Shown: positions 58,587-64,000 of the stretch, piece by piece
Position numbering within the stretch: position 1 is the stretch's first letter
How the letters are laid out: each line of letters begins with the position of its first letter
DNA from: Istiophorus platypterus
Taxonomy: Eukaryota; Chordata; Actinopteri; Istiophoriformes; Istiophoridae
NCBI GenBank assembly: GCA_016859345.1
Contig: CM029123.1
Span: 469,501 to 533,500 of the forward strand
DNA length: 64,000 bases
Direction: 5' to 3'
Made by a program: the position numbers and the translations under genes
Notes under the pieces: model-generated
Databases searched by the model: none
Told to the model about the DNA's origin: nothing
The model's input: only the letters and a program-made list of their open reading frames with translations

Positions 58587-58588
<2 letters not shown>
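57942..58588. other. Unassigned DNA
   Basis: Contains a short diverged tandem 'gtcataccc' (58043-58090). Nothing else recognised. Confidence 0.4.

Positions 58589-58660
<72 letters not shown>
58589..58660. repeat. GT microsatellite
   Basis: About 35 GT units with one 'gc' near the end. Confidence 0.97.
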
Positions 58661-58663
<3 letters not shown>

Positions 58664-59014
58664 CAGACAGAGGACCCGGAGGGCCCGTAAAAAAAAAAAA
58701 AAATGAGATAGAGACTTTCTGGATTGTGTTTTTTGACTATTATAGTACAAACATTTACCTGTCAGTGTCATGGATAGTCTTCAGAGATTTCTTGTGAAAC
58801 AGAAGATCTACCTACATTTTGGACCATGTTTATCAACCAAGACTAACCATCTTACCAGATCTGATACCCTACCCAGTGACCTTGGGCACAAATAAAAATT
58901 ACACTAAAATAAAAGTACAAATTATGACTCAGGGTCATAACCCTAACCCTACCCTTACCCTAACCTGTCTTCTCCCCAAGAAATCTTTGATACTGAACAC
59001 CCTGCACAAAAAAA
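58661..59014. other. Unassigned DNA with degenerate telomere-like tract
   Basis: 58939-58965 is 'ccctaaccct' followed by 'acccttaccctaacc', on the opposite strand sense to the tract at 51.1 kb. No gene. Confidence 0.5.
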
Positions 59015-60640
59015 TACATCGGCCACAATTTTAGGTGACGAATCCCATTGTTGAAATCCTGTAGCAATGATGACCAGTGCGTAAGACACTGATTGTTATT
59101 ATCAGCACGAGAGGATTGTGGTCTGCATGTTCTTCGGTTAAGCTCGAACCAACATAAACCTCAAGATGCTGTAACACAAAGAGAAATGCCAGGGCTTTTT
59201 TCCAATGGTACTATAATTGACCTGCTGTTTATTGAATATCTTGCACACACACACACACATTTTTGTAGCACACAGATCAATACCGCGATCGTCTTCCTGA
59301 CAACAGCATGTGCACCATAAGCACTGGCATCTACAATCTTAAACGAATGTGCAAGATAAGGTGCTGGCAATACAGGTACACTGCAAAGAAGAATGCAGTC
59401 ACAGCCTTACTAAACTCATATTTAGCCAGATTCAAATTCAAAGAGGCACCCTCTAAATGACTGAATACTTCTCGCATAGTATCTACATGTTCAGACTAGG
59501 TGGAAGAATTAACCTCCATGTCATCTAGGTATCCCTCAGAGTTATTGACACCAGAAAGAACCTAATTCATCTGGTTTTGGAAATTGGCAGGAGCATTCCT
59601 TTACCCAAAAGGCATTATGGTTTACTGAAGGAAATTATCAGAAGTGACAAAAGCTGAAACATCAGTCTTTTTCAATGTGAAAGGCACATTAATTTAAATT
59701 TTTCTTTTGATAAGGCACCACCTGCTTTTGCAGGAAATTAAATAATCTAATAATTCAATTATTAAATTAATCAAATTGATCAGTCAGCAGTGTGTGGAAA
59801 TATCACATTTTCCCTCTCAGACAAATAACACAAATGCCCCTCCAGGTTTTTCCAAAATTTGGGAATTCTCTAAGCGCTCATATGGAACTAAAACCAGCTG
59901 CTCACGAAACCCTTCCTCCATGGGATTATAGCACGGTGAAACCATAGTCACCAAAGGACAGACACATGACAAAGGGATATCAGATGACACGTCAGTGTTA
60001 TCACACACAAAATATTGTTTAAGCAACACACGCAGGACTTGTTCCCTCTATCACAACAGGTAACAAGACTGAAATATAGTCCCCTGGCTGAAAACTGTGA
60101 CTGAGTTTTCTTATCGAAATGTTTTTCTTTTGTTTTCTTATTCAGACTGTGCAGCGGAACAGGAAATGCATGCCAGGTTACAAGCAGTGTGCAACTTCTC
60201 CCTAAATTAAATCACGTAGTCTAACAGATTGTATGCAGGATTGGGCCTTTCTGCAAATCACCTCTCTTGCTGAAATCACAGTGAGCCATGCATGGTGCGC
60301 TCAAAAACCAGCTCCAATAGAATAACTGAAGAGACTCCTGTGTGGTGTCACAAATGGTGAACAGTGGCATAGGTAGACCCCCATCACACTCATGAGTGGA
60401 CTCAACACAACCCTTGCAAAGCATGGACCAAGCTTAAAAGCCTGGGTGTGCATCATGTTACACACTGGAAAAATGGGAGGTACATCAACAGGGTCAACAT
60501 ACACAGCTTTTATAATTATTTAGAGGAACCTCTCCTCCAAACTATTGGTTTACTCAAGGAATGAGTCCACATTGTCCACTGCCAGGCTGGTACGGGGTTG
60601 GCTGACACCACAGAGCACTGGTGTTCCAGAATAATTTGGA
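59015..60640 (-). mobile_element. Ty3/Gypsy LTR-retrotransposon internal fossil
   Basis: Minus-strand pol remnant in the expected order: an upstream linker ('PPIFPVCNMMHTQAF' near 60470, 'LVLVPYERLENSQIL' near 59895), reverse transcriptase (about 59690-59395) and RNase H (about 59370-59035). No LTR, integrase or gag was recognised nearby. It is a decayed endogenous retroelement, described only as a fossil. Confidence 0.82.
59035..59690 (-). pseudogene. Gypsy-type reverse transcriptase and RNase H, decayed
   Basis: One minus-strand phase from about 59670 gives 'KTDVSAFVTSDNFLQ', 'MPFG', 'NAPANFQNQMN', 'YLDDMEV' (the RT active-site box, both Asp retained), 'SEHVDTMREVF' and 'LNLAKYEF'. Four in-frame stops punctuate it. 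The connection domain is deleted. RNase H then appears as 'IVDASAYGAHAVV' (first Asp box, about 59335) and 'ADHNPL' (last Asp box, about 59120), in shifted frames. This order is diagnostic for Ty3/Gypsy pol. Not functional. Confidence 0.87.
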
Positions 60641-60988
60641 CTATTTCATTTAAAATTCTTTGATCACCTGACATGTGATCACACAGAAAAAATATTTTTG
60701 CTCCAACTATTGCATTTATGCTAGCAAGACAGGGAAAAAAGTGTTGATTAACACAATATTCTGCTCATTCTGGCTGTTTTTTCTTCCAAGTGAGGTAGGT
60801 CCTCACCTATCTATAGCTGAATGTATACTGACTGGTAGGCAGACCATCACAGACACATTTTTTTCGAGTTTTTTTTGAGGTTTTGAATTGTCCAAAAACC
60901 TGTCTAATCATAGCTCTTTGTTTTCAGGCATCTGTTATCTTTCTGCCAGAAGTGTGTTCTTCATTTTAAGGGACCTGCTTCCTGACGT
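60641..60988. other. Unassigned DNA
   Basis: Nothing recognised. Confidence 0.4.
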
Positions 60989-60989
60989 G

Positions 60990-61009
60990 GTGTGTGTGTG
61001 TGTATGTAT

Positions 61010-61060
<51 letters not shown>

Positions 61061-61080
61061 TGTGAGTGTGTGTGTTTGTG
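60990..61080. repeat. GT microsatellite (interrupted)
   Basis: GT tract with 'gtatgtat', 'gtttgt' and 'gagt' interruptions. Confidence 0.96.
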
Positions 61081-61246
61081 CATGTGCACATACATGTCTG
61101 TGGTTTCCTCTTTCCTTTCATCTGCTTTTATCATTATTTAGATTCTCAGAGAGAAAGAGAGAAGAAACACACTCTGAAGCCAATAACTCCGGCACCGAAA
61201 TACACAAATTCACACAATGTACATACATCCAGACACAGCTGTGCAT

Positions 61247-61249
<3 letters not shown>

Positions 61250-61321
<72 letters not shown>
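61250..61321. repeat. CA microsatellite
   Basis: Uninterrupted CA tract about 170 bp after the GT tract and complementary to it. Confidence 0.97.
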
Positions 61322-61324
<3 letters not shown>

Positions 61325-62439
61325 CAAGCAAACACATGATTGGACACAGTTAAAAGGCAACACATTAAGGGTAACTAGAGACTGACTTGTGCCCATACAG
61401 TAATTATGTGTCTGCACCTGAAATGGAAAGAGGAGAAAGAAAGGAAAGAAAATTGAATAGAGAGAGTTGGGGTGAAAAATATTCTCTCCAGCCCACCTAG
61501 ATCGAGCCAGTGTGGAGAGAGAGTGAAATCAAAGCAGGAAAACAGACGCTAAAAGAGAAAAACAGCAAGGGGTGTATAAAGACAGAGAGAGATTTTGAAA
61601 GAGTGTGACAAAGCTCTTTCAGCTTAAACAAACCTGACAGTGTCTCTGCTTCCCTCAGACAGGTCTGTGTGAAAATGTTTGGCCTCAACTGTCAGCTCTA
61701 ACTATAACAGCTCCTGGTAATAAATCACCATAATCACCCTGCTTCTGCTAAATGCAGCCATCACATTCACTTAGAATACAGCAAACACACAATGTGTCAG
61801 CGCTCCAAATAAATTTTTACACCCAGTCTTTACTCTGTAGACAAAATTCCAAGTGTACTGGTTAGTGCTTCAAATTCCAAAGAAAAAACATCCTAAAATG
61901 TTATAAAATTCTATATAATTTTTCTTCTATGATTCTTACAGTTAGCATTACATTTAAGGTTAAAGTATATTTTATACTACATAGCATAGTTCACTACATG
62001 TGTGATGTGTAACAATTACAGTTGTTTTGCTGTCTTTAAAGTTTACCTGTGCTTAAACTGAATGCCTTGTGCATCCTGCTCTGACAATACTGTTCATAAT
62101 TGTTGTTAGGCCAAGACAAGCTATTTGAAATTGAGTACATGTAAACGTATTGTCTTTTTGTCTTGTGTTGAGTGTAGAAAATAATTAAATTTACTTCTAT
62201 AATATTTCATCAAAAACTAAAAAATTAAAGAAATGTGAAGTAATCTTAGCATAGAACTGCTTGATCAAAATGGGAGAGGATAGAACAAATAAGATATAAG
62301 AATGTGTTTATGTGGAGTGAATCAGTTTTTTGTTTTTTGTGTAAGTGCTTTACTCAGTCTTTTATTGGGCTGATATGCTATGTATACAGTATCTATAGGA
62401 ATGATTCTATTAAGCTTCTTGCCAAAACCAAATTCATGG
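61322..62439. other. Unassigned DNA
   Basis: 61425-61600 is purine-rich. 61640-61800 is more complex but has no frame or known repeat. No gene supported. Confidence 0.4.
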
Positions 62440-62700
62440 ACATATTAACCAAGATGCAGGAATGAAATACGTTAGATCTTACTTACCTGGGGGCCAAAGA
62501 TCTTTAGTTGCGCAATTGAGAGCTGTTTTTCTGCCTTCAGATACCGTGGAGGAAAACAGATGATAATGAAGCATTTGCATTCTCATCAATCAAAATTTTT
62601 TTTCCCTGAAATTAAGATGAAAAGGCCTCTGGTCATTCCCCATTTATTAGGTGAGAACTGATTTTGATTGATCGAAGTTGGTGGATTTTATAAACTATAA
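62440..62700. promoter_or_regulatory. Candidate conserved non-coding element
   Basis: Repeat-free block with a perfect octamer in reverse sense (ATTTGCAT, 62573-62580), 'catcaatcaaaat' just after it and 'ttgattgatcg' near 62664, both homeodomain/PBX-like. No open frame. Function inferred from motif content only. Confidence 0.3.
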
Positions 62701-62867
62701 AATTAAATTCTTAGCAATCCTACATTCACAATATCACCAGAAGATTTTAGAGACTTCAATCATTTTGCAGCATGTCCTGCAATGTGTAACATTTTTTAAA
62801 AACTATATCTCAGGGAACTTTTTATAGATAGCAGTGTACTCTAGTGTAGAGTGTACTATTTATTGTT

Positions 62868-64000
62868 ATCATATACAGAGGCCCAACATCCCCCAGGAGC
62901 AAACACTTGGTGACAGAAACTAGAAAAACTCCCTTTAATAGGTAGAAAGTTGAACAGAACCCAGCTTACAGTGGGGGGCTGTCTACCTTGACCAACAGGG
63001 TTGAGAGAGAGAGAGCATTAGCTCATACAGGTTACATTTGAAGGTGAATAATAATAATAATGAGACTAATAATTAAACAAAATATTAAAAAATTACAACA
63101 ATTGTGATAATAATAAGACTGCTGGGAATCATACTAAACATGAACATTAATATTAATATTAATATTAATTAACATAATTAATATTAATATTGATAGACCC
63201 AGTGGGTCTTAGGCAGGATAAGGGGGGCAGGAGATTGTCTGCAGGCATAGAACCAAACTCTGCAGCTGTAGAGGCTGAAAGCAACAGGAGGAGAGAGTAG
63301 AGAGATGAGCTAATAACAAGCATTGATGGGATATGAATACAGTAAGATGGAGTGGAAGAGGAGGGGAGAGGAGCTCATGCATCATGAGAAGTCCCCCGGC
63401 AGTCTAGCTATGCTATCCCAGCATAACTGGGGGACTGTTCAAGGCAAGCCCTAACTATAAGCTTTATCAAAAAGGAAGGTTTAAGCCTACTATTAAATGT
63501 GGACAGGGTGTCTACCTCCTGGACCCAAACCGGAAGAACATTCCACAGTAAAGGAGCCTGATAACTCAAGGGTCTCCCTCCTATTCTACTTTCGGAGACT
63601 CTGGGAACCACAAGTAAGCCTCCATTCTGGGACAGCATAGTGTTTTAGTGGGTTATAGAGTACTAGAAGCTCTTTAAGCTTCAACTACCACATTAACTAG
63701 TTAGATGGTACCTGACCATTAAGGGCTTTGTAGGTGAGGAGGAGGATTTTAAATTCTATTCTTGATTTTACAGGGAGACAATGCAGAGAAGCTAACACAG
63801 GAGAAATATGATCTCTTTTCCTTGTTCCTGTAGGTAATTGGACTGCAACATTATAGATCAGGTGGAAAGTCTTTAGAGACTTGTTGGGATAGCCTTATAA
63901 AAAGGAATTAATAACTAGCCAACTAACAAAAGCATGGACTTGTTTTTCTGCAACTTTTGGGGTAAGGTGTGCCGGTGAATAACAGCAATCCTTGAAGTTG
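62868..64000 (-). pseudogene. L2-clade LINE, 3' end and polyprotein C-terminus (copy 12)
   Basis: On the minus strand the 3' end starts near 62878 with 'gaggcccaacatcccccagg' (plus view); its tail is missing. A short AG run (63003-63018) and an ATT/TTAATA array (63147-63192) lie in the 3' untranslated part. The frame at 63638-63408 reads 'GGLLVVPRVSESRIGGR', 'SYQAPLLWNVLPVWVQEVDT' and 'LSTFNSRLKPSF', the conserved L2 C-terminus. More L2 polyprotein sequence continues to the window edge, so the copy extends beyond 64000. Confidence 0.92.

Overview
The window looks like AT-rich non-coding DNA from a ray-finned (teleost) fish. The basis is the repeat content: L2-clade (Maui-like) LINEs ending in GAATT-type tails, an RTE-clade LINE ending in a 'tgtggcgacccctaaaggg' motif, Tc1-like transposon fossils, a tRNA-derived SINE body containing 'cccttgggcaaga', and very dense dinucleotide microsatellites. 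I see no bacterial-style operons, no rRNA or tRNA gene, no CRISPR array and no multi-exon host gene I can name. Most apparent reading frames here are translated microsatellites, antisense shadows or pieces of transposons.

Layout. 1-6.2 kb: mostly unassigned DNA with a CTCA/CA microsatellite. 6.2-9.1 kb: a compound repeat of an L2 3' end, a broken Tc1, a second mariner-type terminus and a second L2 fragment. 9.8-10.3 kb: an inverted CA/GT pair and a low-complexity 'CCTAACC' repeat. 12.2-14.1 kb: a local duplication of about 220 bp. 15.2 kb: a long TATC array. 16.0-17.5 kb: a 5'-truncated RTE insertion with perfect 18-bp target-site duplications. 19.4-24.1 kb: a SINE, two L2 fragments, microsatellites and a possible conserved non-coding element. 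26.1-30.9 kb: a long CA array, a GC-richer block, a nuclear-receptor-type motif cluster and a second Tc1 with both terminal inverted repeats. 30.9-31.4 kb: L2 tail. 34.7-39.6 kb, minus strand: one L2 fragment, then a decayed near-full-length L2 carrying an ORF1 esterase remnant, an RT remnant and an inserted SINE. 41.4-44.3 kb, minus strand: an RTE element with an uninterrupted endonuclease-RT frame and perfect 17-bp target-site duplications. 45.2-45.5 kb, minus strand: a small unrecognised open frame that reads like a secreted precursor. 46.4 kb: a LINE endonuclease remnant. 49-57 kb: hAT-like non-autonomous elements, three more L2 tails, a perfect hairpin, a telomere-like tract and a pentanucleotide array. 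57.4-57.9 kb: a third Tc1 fossil with a large internal deletion. 59.0-60.6 kb, minus strand: a Ty3/Gypsy pol fossil. 62.9 kb to the end, minus strand: another L2.

How it fits together. This is a sediment of transposon insertions of different ages. The two RTE copies are the youngest by sequence: they have perfect flanking duplications and near-identical sequence, and one has an open frame. The L2, Tc1 and Gypsy copies are full of stops and deletions. The best leads for something not explained by repeats are the 86-codon secreted-type frame at 45.2 kb, three repeat-free blocks with features of regulatory DNA (22.06-22.46, 26.34-26.72 and 62.44-62.70 kb), and two small rearrangement scars (a 24-bp templated copy at 56.63 kb and a 19-bp-arm hairpin at 50.62 kb). 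I did not find a convincing new biological system.
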